A stretch of 8,457 nt of DNA from Chitinophagaceae bacterium (GCA_025963615.1 JAOQAL010000143.1:1-8457); one strand, 5' to 3'; shown: positions 1 to 6,920, counted from the stretch's first letter. The notes: generated by a model not told the origin, from the letters alone. A program made the numbers and translations.

Positions 1-117
1 GTCCAACAGAGCCGTAAGATTGCGGATCGCACGGTGCGATGAGGTCGCCTGGGTACTGACAAATAATTTCAGTACAAACTGCGGCTCTTTGATCTTAACA
101 GCTGGATGTTTCACCAT
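1..117 (-). CDS. kaiB: KaiB-like protein, N-terminal part (runs off left edge)
   Basis: Thirty-nine codons are visible from an ATG at 117 to the window edge, with no stop. Residues 13-38 contain QFVLKLFVSTQATSSHRAIR and then NLTALL, which fits the opening beta strand and first helix of KaiB (hydrophobic strand, short loop, S-x-R-A-I-x-N-L helix). Cyanobacterial KaiB is a small thioredoxin-like, fold-switching clock protein that binds KaiC. In non-photosynthetic Bacteroidota, KaiB/KaiC homologues often lie beside PAS histidine kinases and are thought to serve stress or signalling roles. Here it follows such a kinase by 110 bp on the same strand, so co-transcription is plausible. The start is chosen because the strand begins about 12 residues later, as usual for the family. 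The C-terminal two thirds are outside the window, so function cannot be judged; a KaiB-fold domain of another protein remains possible. Confidence 0.72.
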   Translation of the reverse strand, partial: MVKHPAVKIKEPQFVLKLFVSTQATSSHRAIRNLTALLD

Positions 118-227
118 TACTTAAATTGATCGGGTGAGTAAAACTACGATAAATCTAACTTAAAAGCAATTGATGGTTAATGCCTTTGATCGATCACAAG
201 GAACCTATTTGAATCAATTTCCTATCG

Positions 228-2579
228 CTACAGGCCTAAGGGTAAGCTAAAATAAAAAGTACTGCCTTTTCCGCTTTCGCTTTCTACCCAGATCTTACCA
301 TCCTGGCGCTCGATGATCTCGGCGCTCAGGTACAGGCCGATACCGAAACCGGAGATATGCTGGGTATGGTTACTGCTGACCCGGTAATAACGTTCGAATA
401 ATTTATTGAGATCATGTGGCTTAATACCCATCCCCTCGTCTTGAACACTTACTTGTGCGCTGCCGCCGGCTATCCCGCATTTAATGTTAACCAATTTTCC
501 TTTAGGTGAATATTTAATGGCATTGCTCAATAAATTGGAAAGGACGGAGCCGATCTTGTCCCGATCAGCAAATACCGGCAAAGGTTCGCAGGGTTCAAAA
601 TTAAATACATGGCCGGAAACGGTGAGCCGGGCTTCATCAATCGTCTCAGCGATCAGCTCATCCAGGTTAAAGTATTGTTTTTCGATATGGATCTTGCCGG
701 ATTCCAGGCGGGCGATATTTAAAAAGCCATTGATCATACCCGTCATTTTTTTGATCTGCCTATTCGCTTTCTCCAGCGCCGTCGGAACAAAGGGGTCCGC
801 ATTCGATTGTAATTTTTGATTCAGTAACTGGATCAATGCGGTCAGCGAGGTCAGCGGTGTTTTGAGTTCGTGGCTCACCATACCGATAAAATCATTTTTG
901 CGGACCTCATCCTGTTTTTTTTCGGATATGTCCCGGGCGATCTTCGATACTCCGGTTATGTTGCCTTCAGCGTCCCGGACGGGCGAGATCGTGAGTGAAA
1001 AATCAATAAGTTTGCCGTCGCTGGTTAATCTTTTCGTTTCAAAATGATCCACCCGCTCACCCTGTTTTATCCGGGCGATGATCTGGGGCTCCTCTTCACG
1101 GCGATCTTCCGGGATCAGTTTAAGGATAGATTGCCCGATCATCTCGGCCTCAGTGTAGCCGAAGATCCGTTCAGCGGCATGGTTCCAGCTGGTGATAATG
1201 CCCTCCAGTGTTTTGCTGATGATCGCATCGTCTGAGGACTCAACAATGGCGGCAAGTTTGGCGCTTTTTTCCTCCGCCTTTTTCAGGTCGGTAATGTCCA
1301 GGGCAATGATCAGTCCGGCATACACCCCTTCTTTTTCATCACGCAGCGGTACAAAATCTACCTGGTAGTCCGTATCGCCATCACCCTTACGGCTCATGCG
1401 GAATTGTTCGCCTGCCAGAACCCGTTCATAAAGTTCCCGGCTGGCGGTATAGCGTTCCGGTGAGGTAATGTCTGCCAGGTGCTTGCCGATATGATCCGCG
1501 CTGTTATAATGCAGCCTGTCAAGCAGGTCACCTTCGAGTGTCAGTACCGTATGGTCAGGGCTGATCACCATGACCAGCGAGCCGGGGATATTGCGGGCGA
1601 TGGATCTGAATAAGTGTTCGCTCTTTTCCATTTGCCCGCGGGTAACCAGGAGTTCCTCATTGGTCGCCTGGTACTCTTCATTGGCGGCGGCCAGGTCCTC
1701 ATTGATCGCGGTCAGTTCTTCGTTCAGCGCCTGGGTTTCCTCCTCGTTTTCCTGTAAGGCCTTTGTCCGCAATTCCACCTTTTCTTCCAATGATTGGTTC
1801 AATGCAACGATTTCTTCCTGCGCTTCAACCAATTCTTCATTAATAGCGGTTAATTCCTCGTTGGAAGCCGTAATTTCTTCGTTAGCAGCAGTGAGTTCTT
1901 CATTAAATGCGGCAGTTTCCTGTTCCTTAATATACAGTTCTGCTTGCAAGCGATCTTTTTCTTTAATGTCACGAGTGACCTTGATATAAGATAGCACGGA
2001 AATGAATACACCCAATAAGATCGCCAGGACAATAAATAAGGGCACCAAAACGGCATAATGGTTCAAGCGCTCTATTCTATGATCCAGGAGCCGCTGCTCG
2101 TCGTTTTCTGTTTTACTGATAGCCTCACGCAGCGCGTCCATTGCCGCTTTGCCTGCATCCAGGTCATTAGCAGTGATCGTTTTGCCCTGCTGACGCTGGT
2201 CAATAAGGGACTGCAGGATCGTCATCCGTTGCTGTAATACCCGGCGGATCTGCCGTAAGTTTTGCTGTTGCTGCGGATTGTCTTTCGTGAGCGCCACGAC
2301 CTCGTTAACAAGGTCAACCGCTTCTCTGTAAGCCCCGTTATATGGTTCCAGGAATACTTTCCTGTTGGTTAATAAAAAACCACGCTGACCTGTCTCGGCA
2401 TCTTTCATGACCGATAGGGTGCGTTCCAGCTTTTGCACGATCATATTACTGTGCGCTACGGCACGATTGCTTTGCAGCAATTGGTTAACAGTCCGGTAAG
2501 AAATAAAACCAACAACCACCAGCATCAGGGTAGAAATGAAATAGCCGATCTGGAGATTCCGGTTAAAGTTGAGATACAT
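228..2579 (-). CDS. CHASE3-PAS-PAS sensor histidine kinase
   Basis: This 783-residue inner-membrane sensor kinase should autophosphorylate on histidine and pass the phosphate to a regulator not seen here. In order: TM1 (about 11-29); extracytoplasmic CHASE3 sensor (about 35-172) with the typical DAETGQRGFLLT at 60-71; TM2 (about 176-199); a long charged coiled coil (about 205-320) built of NEEL/NEEI units; PAS 1 (about 321-432); PAS 2 (about 440-553, with GIITSWNHAAERIFGYT at 460-476); HisKA with the H-box VSHELKTPL, phosphoacceptor H570; and HATPase_c with N-box SNLLSNAIKYSP (681-692), G1 DEGMGI (714-719), F-box LFERYYRV (727-734) and G2 GFGIGLYLS (744-752). All catalytic motifs are intact. 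No receiver domain is fused. The next gene on the strand is kaiB-like, 110 bp away, which suggests a Kai-linked signalling cluster. No clear promoter or Shine-Dalgarno is seen before the ATG at 2579. Base composition looks more GC-rich than the genes at 3026-5939. The ligand of CHASE3 is unknown. Confidence 0.95.
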   Translation of the reverse strand: MYLNFNRNLQIGYFISTLMLVVVGFISYRTVNQLLQSNRAVAHSNMIVQKLERTLSVMKDAETGQRGFLLTNRKVFLEPYNGAYREAVDLVNEVVALTKDNPQQQQNLRQIRRVLQQRMTILQSLIDQRQQGKTITANDLDAGKAAMDALREAISKTENDEQRLLDHRIERLNHYAVLVPLFIVLAILLGVFISVLSYIKVTRDIKEKDRLQAELYIKEQETAAFNEELTAANEEITASNEELTAINEELVEAQEEIVALNQSLEEKVELRTKALQENEEETQALNEELTAINEDLAAANEEYQATNEELLVTRGQMEKSEHLFRSIARNIPGSLVMVISPDHTVLTLEGDLLDRLHYNSADHIGKHLADITSPERYTASRELYERVLAGEQFRMSRKGDGDTDYQVDFVPLRDEKEGVYAGLIIALDITDLKKAEEKSAKLAAIVESSDDAIISKTLEGIITSWNHAAERIFGYTEAEMIGQSILKLIPEDRREEEPQIIARIKQGERVDHFETKRLTSDGKLIDFSLTISPVRDAEGNITGVSKIARDISEKKQDEVRKNDFIGMVSHELKTPLTSLTALIQLLNQKLQSNADPFVPTALEKANRQIKKMTGMINGFLNIARLESGKIHIEKQYFNLDELIAETIDEARLTVSGHVFNFEPCEPLPVFADRDKIGSVLSNLLSNAIKYSPKGKLVNIKCGIAGGSAQVSVQDEGMGIKPHDLNKLFERYYRVSSNHTQHISGFGIGLYLSAEIIERQDGKIWVESESGKGSTFYFSLPLGL
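1620..1967 (-). repeat. Coding repeat: NEEL-type heptad coiled coil
   Basis: Inside the CHASE3 kinase, residues about 205-320 repeat units such as NEELTAANEEI, NEELTAINEEL and NEELTAINEDL in two blocks (226-252 and 286-310), separated by a charged linker (EEKVELRTKALQENEEE). On the plus strand this shows as recurring ttcttc/attcctc-type words between about 1650 and 1910. The unit fits a parallel dimeric signalling helix between TM2 and the first PAS domain. Such repeats can gain or lose heptads by slippage. Confidence 0.75.
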
Positions 2580-3025
2580 AGGTAGCTAGTTAACAGTTGA
2601 GCGATAAAAATAACGAATTTGAACTTTGAAAAAAACAAGAAAAAATATTGTAAGGCCCACGATATAGCCTTATAAATACGAGTGAGAAACAATGACGACG
2701 AAGGCCTGTTTAAAATCATACAGTATGAGTGATTAACTGGAAGATATGTTAGAGAGACCCAAATTCGTGATTGTAGGTACGTCCGCAGACGGACTGAGTG
2801 CACTAGTCGAATTTAGTTAGCCAGTTACAAGCCGATTCTCCGACCCGATATTGGTTGTTCAGGATATTCGACCGGCAATGTTACTTTAGACGCCCTGAGT
2901 AAGAACTGGAAAGGGTTATTTACTCCGTCGTGTAGTCTGCGTTACAACCATTGCATGTGCTGACAGCAACTCGGGCGTTCATCGCATACATTCCTATTAT
3001 GATAACTATTCAATAAAAGAAAATC
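2580..3025. other. Gene-free 446 bp between kinase and LytTR regulator
   Basis: No intact gene lies here. The stretch from about 2746 to 2960 carries a decayed plus-strand CheB-like sequence (separate entry). The rest (2580-2745 and 2960-3025) is AT-rich. I see no convincing hairpin terminator for the minus-strand LytTR operon and no clear TAnnTTTG promoter for the kinase starting at 2579. A 92-codon minus-strand frame crossing 2525-2803 overlaps both the kinase start and the CheB remnant and looks like noise. Confidence 0.6.
2746..2960 (+). pseudogene. Decayed CheB-type methylesterase gene, N-terminal remnant
   Basis: A plus-strand ATG at 2746 opens 24 codons beginning MLERPKFVIVGTSADGLSAL and ending at a TAG at 2818. 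This resembles the start of CheB methylesterase domains (hydrophobic strand, then G-x-S-x-G-G-x-x-A-L). Homology-like sequence continues in other frames: LVSQLQADSP at 2813-2842 in one frame, PILVVQDIRPAM at 2845-2880 back in the first frame until a TAG at 2887, and VTLDALSKNWK at 2880-2912 in a third. These line up with the helix, second strand (ILVVQHI-like) and following helix of CheB. At least two frameshifts and two stops are therefore needed to explain it. The second glycine of the nucleophile loop reads D (GTSADG), and the expected active-site histidine of the VVQH strand reads D. CheB/CheR-like proteins often accompany PAS kinases in Bacteroidota, so this may be the relic of a partner of the neighbouring kinase. 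Beyond about 2960 I cannot follow the similarity. It is recognised by eye only. Confidence 0.5.
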
Positions 3026-3778
3026 TCACTTACTGATCAACTTCATATACACGACCGTTTTAAGCAAGTCTTCTTTCCTGTGGCGTGAGATAGGAAGCTG
3101 TTTCCCATCAATAAAAACCCGTCCTCCTGAAATGGCGTCTATTTTATGGGTGTTAATCAGATAGGATTGATGTATTCTGAAAAACGAGTCTTTAGGCAGC
3201 ATTTCCTCTAAGGAAATCATGGTTTGATGAATAATAAAGGTCTTATCTTTGAAGTGCAGTTTCAGGTAATTCTGCATGCCCTCCACAAATAAAATATCTT
3301 CCCAGATTATCCGCTGAAAGGTATCTCCCTGTCTGATATACATATCTGCGTCAGCGCCGTCCCTATTATTTTGTAATATAATACGGGATTGAAACAGATC
3401 CAATGCCTTGTTTGCTGCCTGAAAGAAACGCTGAAACTCTAAAGGCTTCATCAGATAATCTACAACATTCAATCTAAAGCCTTCTAGGGCATGCTCGGAA
3501 TAGGCCGTGGTCAATATCGTGAGCGGAGATTTTTCTAATGACTCCAGAAACTCCAATCCGGACAGCATCGGCATATTAATATCCAAAAACATTAGGTCAA
3601 TATCCTTCACTTTCAGTATCTCTGTTGCCTTTATGGCAGAGGTACAAGTATCTGCGACCTCTAAAAAATCCAGTTGGTTAATGAAGTTAACCACCCCTTT
3701 AATGGCTATCGGTTCATCATCCACAACCAAACATCTTAATGGCGGACTAGTGGTTTGTTTTGATAATATCTCCGGCAT
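3026..3778 (-). CDS. LytTR-family response regulator
   Basis: This 250-residue cytoplasmic transcription regulator is probably phosphorylated by the kinase encoded just upstream. Receiver domain, about residues 15-130: acidic pair D20/D21, phosphoacceptor D66 (FLDINMP), T90 (ILTTAYS) and K111 (DYLMKPLE), all present. A LytTR DNA-binding domain follows at about 146-247, with ILFVEGMQNYLKLHF (162-176), FFRIHQSYLIN (199-209) and GKQLPISRHRK (225-235) as family hallmarks. Length is normal for the LytR/AgrA class. The kinase stop codon ends 3 bp before this ATG, so translation is likely coupled. LytTR proteins bind paired direct repeats about two helical turns apart, and just such repeats lie upstream of the operon (4832-4870 and 4908-4946). 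It is therefore the best candidate to control both its own operon and the divergent beta-barrel gene. The gene ends with TGA at 3026; no terminator is obvious after it. Confidence 0.93.
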   Translation of the reverse strand: MPEILSKQTTSPPLRCLVVDDEPIAIKGVVNFINQLDFLEVADTCTSAIKATEILKVKDIDLMFLDINMPMLSGLEFLESLEKSPLTILTTAYSEHALEGFRLNVVDYLMKPLEFQRFFQAANKALDLFQSRIILQNNRDGADADMYIRQGDTFQRIIWEDILFVEGMQNYLKLHFKDKTFIIHQTMISLEEMLPKDSFFRIHQSYLINTHKIDAISGGRVFIDGKQLPISRHRKEDLLKTVVYMKLISK

Positions 3779-3781
3779 ACT

Positions 3782-4798
3782 CTATATTTTGATAACCAAT
3801 TTGGTATAATAAATCATTTCAGAATCTTTTATGATCAGGCTGTAATTATCTGCATACAGAATAGCTAAACGTTTTTTTACATTCTCCAGTCCTAATCCCG
3901 AAATACTGTCTTTTTCCCGATAAATATTCGATTTGGAATTTTCAAGTTCCAAACAGATTGAATCGGCTGTTTGCTCAAAACCGATATTTACATAAGGTTT
4001 TTCAGCTATACAACGAGACACATGTTTAAAGGCATTTTCTATAAAGGTGATCAATAATAAAGGAGGAAATTCCTTCGTGTTATCTTCAACTTTCCACGAA
4101 CAATTGATGGTCAGCTCATTTCCCCATCTGACTTTTTCTATCTCAATAAAGTCTTTTAAAAATTGAACTTCCTGCGCGATGCTTACCTTTCTGCTTTTAT
4201 CACTATTGAGTTGATAACGAAGTATTTTAGAATATTTTATGAGTAAGGAAGATGCTAAACTTACATCTTCTACCATTAATATATTAATGTGATTCAATAC
4301 ATTAAACATGAAATGCGGACTGATTTGTTGCTGAAGTATCTGTAGCTGCGATTCAAGCAAAGCTTCATGGAGCTTCATACTTTCCTTGTGAAAGCGCAGC
4401 CCGCAAAATCCAAAGTTTACAAATAAGGCCACCAGCAGCGCATTGATATAAAGGATACCCATTTGACTCCGCCCTAATAACAGATCGGATGGCGCGAAAA
4501 AGCCGTTTTGTTCCAGGTAGAGAAAGCCATGAAGAATAGCCGGTATAAATAGAGCGGATGCAGCTGACACCAAAAAAAACTGCCCAACAAACAAAAGCAT
4601 CCTTTTTTGCCGCATTGCTTTTTGCAACAGGGTTTTGCTCAGATAGCTTGTAAATGGATATAAACTGGCCATGATACATAATGCCAGCAAACCACCTTCC
4701 AGCATCGATGAGTCCGGTATATACCGAAACCAAAAGACAACGGTTAGAAATATCCATATCAGGATAACGAACCGGTCATAGTTTTTCAAAAGCTTCAT
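3782..4798 (-). CDS. LytS-type sensor histidine kinase (His_kinase family)
   Basis: This 338-residue membrane sensor kinase is the partner of the LytTR regulator 3 bp downstream. The N-terminal half has about four membrane segments (near 10-25, 33-52, 67-93 and 113-133) with short loops and no large external sensor domain. A short helix (about 138-158, ESQLQILQQQIS) leads to the phosphoacceptor motif SPHFMFNVLNHINIL, H162. The HATPase half has the N-box LLITFIENAFKHVS (248-261) and a GLGLENVKKRL glycine motif (301-311). This is the standard architecture of the LytS/YehU-like kinases of Bacteroidota, at usual length. The start at 4798 is the first Met and begins right before TM1; no Shine-Dalgarno is seen, as is common in this phylum. 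The best promoter candidate lies at 4844-4872, overlapping a paired repeat that probably binds the operon's own regulator. The signal sensed is unknown; regulation of the divergent outer-membrane gene hints at an envelope cue. Confidence 0.93.
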   Translation of the reverse strand: MKLLKNYDRFVILIWIFLTVVFWFRYIPDSSMLEGGLLALCIMASLYPFTSYLSKTLLQKAMRQKRMLLFVGQFFLVSAASALFIPAILHGFLYLEQNGFFAPSDLLLGRSQMGILYINALLVALFVNFGFCGLRFHKESMKLHEALLESQLQILQQQISPHFMFNVLNHINILMVEDVSLASSLLIKYSKILRYQLNSDKSRKVSIAQEVQFLKDFIEIEKVRWGNELTINCSWKVEDNTKEFPPLLLITFIENAFKHVSRCIAEKPYVNIGFEQTADSICLELENSKSNIYREKDSISGLGLENVKKRLAILYADNYSLIIKDSEMIYYTKLVIKI

Positions 4799-4831
4799 GC
4801 CGTAAAGTTAACCGTAATAATCTATAGCGCT

Positions 4832-4870
4832 ATTACCAGGCGTCAAAGCTAAACGCCTATCGGTCAAAAC
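4832..4870 (+). promoter_or_regulatory. Predicted LytTR operator, copy 1
   Basis: This is the first copy of a 39-bp direct repeat. It starts ATTACCAGGCGTCAAAG and ends ATCGGTCAAAAC, with a variable middle. Two GTCAAA half-sites at 4842-4847 and 4863-4868 are exactly 21 bp apart on the same strand, the two-turn spacing known for LytTR-domain targets. It overlaps the predicted promoter of the kinase/regulator operon (4844-4872), so binding here could repress or tune that operon. That the regulator at 3026-3778 binds it is inference. Confidence 0.6.
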
Positions 4871-4872
4871 AA
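4844..4872 (-). promoter_or_regulatory. Candidate promoter of the LytS/LytTR operon
   Basis: On the minus strand, TTG (4872-4870), 18 bp, then TAGCTTTG (4851-4844) match the Bacteroidota -33/-7 pattern TTG...TAnnTTTG. The start of transcription would fall near 4838, giving a leader of about 40 nt before the ATG at 4798. Both elements sit within or at the edge of operator copy 1, implying autoregulation. Because each GTCAAA half-site contributes a TTTG on this strand, chance resemblance is more likely than usual. Confidence 0.45.
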
Positions 4873-4907
4873 CCTCCACCTTACTGCGATCTTCAATTTA
4901 TGGCCCA

Positions 4908-4946
4908 ATTACCAGGCGTCAAAGTTTAAAGACCATCGGTCAAAAC
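4908..4946 (+). promoter_or_regulatory. Predicted LytTR operator, copy 2
   Basis: This second copy of the 39-bp repeat begins 76 bp after the first and has the same orientation. The outer parts are conserved (ATTACCAGGCGTCAAAG and ATCGGTCAAAAC), while the middle differs (TTTAAAGACC versus CTAAACGCCT). The GTCAAA half-sites at 4918-4923 and 4939-4944 again lie exactly 21 bp apart. Its right end is 26 bp before the -7-like element at 4973-4980, which suits activation of the plus-strand gene at 5034. Confidence 0.6.
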
Positions 4947-4972
4947 TATTTCTATCTCATTGCCCTCAGCTT

Positions 4973-4980
4973 GATATTTG
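4973..4980 (+). promoter_or_regulatory. Candidate -7 element of the beta-barrel gene
   Basis: GATATTTG differs from the Bacteroidota -7 consensus TAnnTTTG at its first base. No TTG lies 17-21 bp upstream, which would fit a promoter that depends on an activator bound at operator copy 2. The leader would be about 50 nt. Another start point in this AT-rich leader cannot be excluded. Confidence 0.3.
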
Positions 4981-5033
4981 TCTCCATAAACGTTAGAAAA
5001 CGTATTGTTTATTGAAACCGTTTATTTAAAAGT

Positions 5034-5939
5034 ATGAGATTATTATTGATTTGTGTGTTTATTATAAGTATTGCTTCTACAAATAGCAGTGCGCAAGTTT
5101 TTTTCAAGACCGAATATTTCGGAACATCCAGGTATAAGGTATCTGAAGGTGATTCCAGTCAGACAATAGGAAACAGTAAAGGTTCAGCAATGGTTTATCA
5201 GGGCGGTATAAACATTCCCCTGTCCATGAAATTGAATGAGAAAAATCGTCCTACGATGTGGTCTGTCAGTGCCGGTGGAGCCTATGTTAAACTCAATAAT
5301 CAAAATTTCACAGAGCCTTTGGTTATTGATGAAATCCTGAACCTGGGCTTAAGTCTTAATTACCTGCGGCCATTAAATGACCGATGGTCGTTAAAAGCGG
5401 GTATAGGTGGCGGGATTTTTATGCCAAGTGCTGATCTGTCGCAACTGAGATTTAGAAATGTATTGGGTAGTGCCAGCGCTGTATTTATTCGTCATTTAAA
5501 ACCAAATCTCGATATAGGCGGAGGGCTTGCTATCAATAACTCTTTCGGATTTCCAATGCTATTTCCTGCCTTTTATCTTAATTGGACAACTTCAGGGCGT
5601 TATGCAGTTCATGTTTCGTTGAAGGACGGTCTAGAAATGTCAGCGGGCTATAAAGTCAATAATAACTTAAAGCTAAGTTTTGTGGTTGAGATTAATGGAC
5701 AGATGGCTTTATTGGAACAAGATGGAAAAGATAAAATGTTCACCCACCAATATGTTGTTATGGGATTGCGTCCGGAAATAAAGTTAGGGAAACGGGTTTC
5801 TATACCGATCACTGTTGGATTAAATGCTACGCGCACTGCACAAATAACCGATAGAAGTTTAAAGACCATTTTTCAGGATAAGGGATATTCTTTCCGGGCA
5901 TCTCCTTATGCCTCAGCAGGGCTGCAGGTTGGGTTTTAA
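5034..5939 (+). CDS. Exported outer-membrane beta-barrel-like protein
   Basis: This 301-residue protein has a Sec signal peptide (MRLLLICVFIISIASTNSSA, cleavage probably after A20 before Q21) and no lipobox cysteine at the cleavage site. The mature part is rich in alternating hydrophobic/polar strands with aromatic ends, such as WSVSAGGAYVKL (76-87), ILNLGLSLNYLRPL (101-114), WSLKAGIGGGIFM (118-130) and YAVHVSLKDGLEMSAGYKV (190-208). It ends in YASAGLQVGF, with the terminal Phe typical of barrels inserted by BamA. The repeating strand-turn pattern suggests roughly 10-12 strands. It may belong to a Bacteroidota family of unknown function (DUF6268-like; a tentative memory match). The gene diverges from the LytS/LytTR operon, and operator copy 2 lies upstream, so it is the likely regulatory target. 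The start is the first Met, directly before the signal peptide; TAAAAG precedes it. No catalytic motif is seen; transport, adhesion or structural roles are all open. Confidence 0.85.
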   Translation: MRLLLICVFIISIASTNSSAQVFFKTEYFGTSRYKVSEGDSSQTIGNSKGSAMVYQGGINIPLSMKLNEKNRPTMWSVSAGGAYVKLNNQNFTEPLVIDEILNLGLSLNYLRPLNDRWSLKAGIGGGIFMPSADLSQLRFRNVLGSASAVFIRHLKPNLDIGGGLAINNSFGFPMLFPAFYLNWTTSGRYAVHVSLKDGLEMSAGYKVNNNLKLSFVVEINGQMALLEQDGKDKMFTHQYVVMGLRPEIKLGKRVSIPITVGLNATRTAQITDRSLKTIFQDKGYSFRASPYASAGLQVGF

Positions 5940-6023
5940 CCTACATCTTACGAAGACTGTTTATGGATAAACTCCGGTTTGGTTAGTATTAAACATATAA
6001 AAAACCTTTGGCCGGTGTTTTCT

Positions 6024-6031
6024 TATCTTTG
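6024..6031 (+). promoter_or_regulatory. Candidate -7 element before truncated kinase
   Basis: TATCTTTG is a perfect TAnnTTTG match about 37 bp before the ATG at 6069, giving a leader of about 30 nt. A TTTG lies upstream at 6007-6010, but only 13 bp away, which is shorter than usual, so the -33 part is doubtful. It suggests that the truncated gene is still transcribed. Confidence 0.45.
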
Positions 6032-6068
6032 CTTTAAATAGGGGTCAAATACGTCCCTTTCTATATGG

Positions 6069-6920
6069 ATGAAAAAGAGTACAGCGAAGAGCATCTTACT
6101 GATTGCAATTACTTTTATCGGCTCGTATGCAACAGTATTCATAATACTTCCTTATTCCTATTTGACGGCTTACGTCGGCATGCCGGTTTCAAAATTGATA
6201 ATAGATTTTTCGGTTAACCTGTTGTTTTGTGTGGTTATTGTTGAGTTATCCCTGTTCATAGACCGGGTATTGAACAAAAAGATCCCGTGGATGGTGCATC
6301 CCGTAAAACGCCTGCTCACGCAAACGTTTTTTCAAATACTGGGGGTACTGGTTCTTATTATTTGTTTGGCATTGCTCTATCTGATATTCGGAGATCCTGT
6401 GACGGTGAAATCCCCGCACGTTGCTTTAAGGCAAGGAATGTATGCCATTACTTCAATGGTATTATGGGCATTGATAATCAGCACCCTGAATACCGGCGAT
6501 TTTTTACTGAAAAATTGGAAAACCGCCACCATGAAGGCAGCTGCATTTGAGATAAAGGCTGCCCAAAGCAAGCAATTAGCAGCTGAAACAGAACTGCAGG
6601 CGCTTAAGTTGCAACTCGACCCGCATTTTGTTTTCAACAATCTAAGTGTGCTTTCAGAATTGATATTGAAGGACCAGCAATTGGGATATGACTATACAGA
6701 GAACTTTGCAAAAGTTTACCGGTATCTGTTAATCAATTCTAAAAAGAAACTGATCACGCTGCGTGAGGAGCTTAAATTTCTGGATGCCTACCTTTTTCTG
6801 ATCAATATAAACTTTCTGAGAAGGATAATAATAACGACGATATACGTATCTGGACAACGGACCGCGTTCAATATGCGCTGTCCAGTTATGGACAACAGGG
6901 CAAGTCATTTATTATGCTGA
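6069..6920 (+). pseudogene. Truncated LytS-type sensor kinase (no ATPase domain)
   Basis: The open frame encodes 283 residues. About residues 1-245 are a normal LytS-type start: four membrane segments (near 8-28, 44-66, 84-107 and 125-142), a linker helix rich in Ala/Lys/Gln (150-180), then the phosphoacceptor motif LQLDPHFVFNNLSVLSELIL with H186, and VYRYLLINSKKKLITLREEL up to FLDAYLFLI (237-245). The family should now continue into the HATPase domain, but from about 6804 the frame yields LRRIIITTIYVSGQRTAFN and ends at TGA 6918-6920. No N-box or glycine box is present. In the +2 frame across the same DNA another protein tail is readable (separate entry), so a deletion appears to have fused two genes out of frame. 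No LytTR partner follows. The frame at 6065 (ATG four bases earlier) encodes no membrane protein, so 6069 is the true start. The product might still insert in the membrane and accept phosphate, but cannot autophosphorylate. Confidence 0.8.

Noticed and set aside
484..1989. Several plus-strand open frames of 60-140 codons inside the CHASE3 kinase gene
   Set aside because: They are antisense shadows; the minus-strand kinase explains the whole stretch with clear domains.
2525..2803. 92-codon minus-strand frame upstream of the CHASE3 kinase
   Set aside because: It overlaps the kinase start and the CheB remnant, and the translation is a low-complexity mix of Leu/Ser/Phe without motifs.
4365..4757. 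130-codon minus-strand frame inside the LytS-type kinase
   Set aside because: It is a shifted frame of the kinase gene; the kinase frame has membrane segments and all motifs.
4824..4833. ATAGCGCTAT perfect 10-bp palindrome before the LytS kinase
   Set aside because: It is too short to separate from chance, and LytTR sites are direct repeats; it could only be a minor leader hairpin.
4941..4948. TAGTTTTG on the minus strand as an alternative -7 element
   Set aside because: It matches TAnnTTTG, but no TTG lies at proper distance and the leader would be about 137 nt; the TTTG comes from the GTCAAA half-site itself.
5959..5972. GTTTATGGATAAAC hairpin after the barrel gene as a terminator
   Set aside because: The stem is AT-rich with a two-base loop and has no T run after it.
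6044..6049. GTCAAA before the truncated kinase as a further LytTR site
   Set aside because: No second half-site exists 21 bp away on either side, so a single hexamer is not meaningful.
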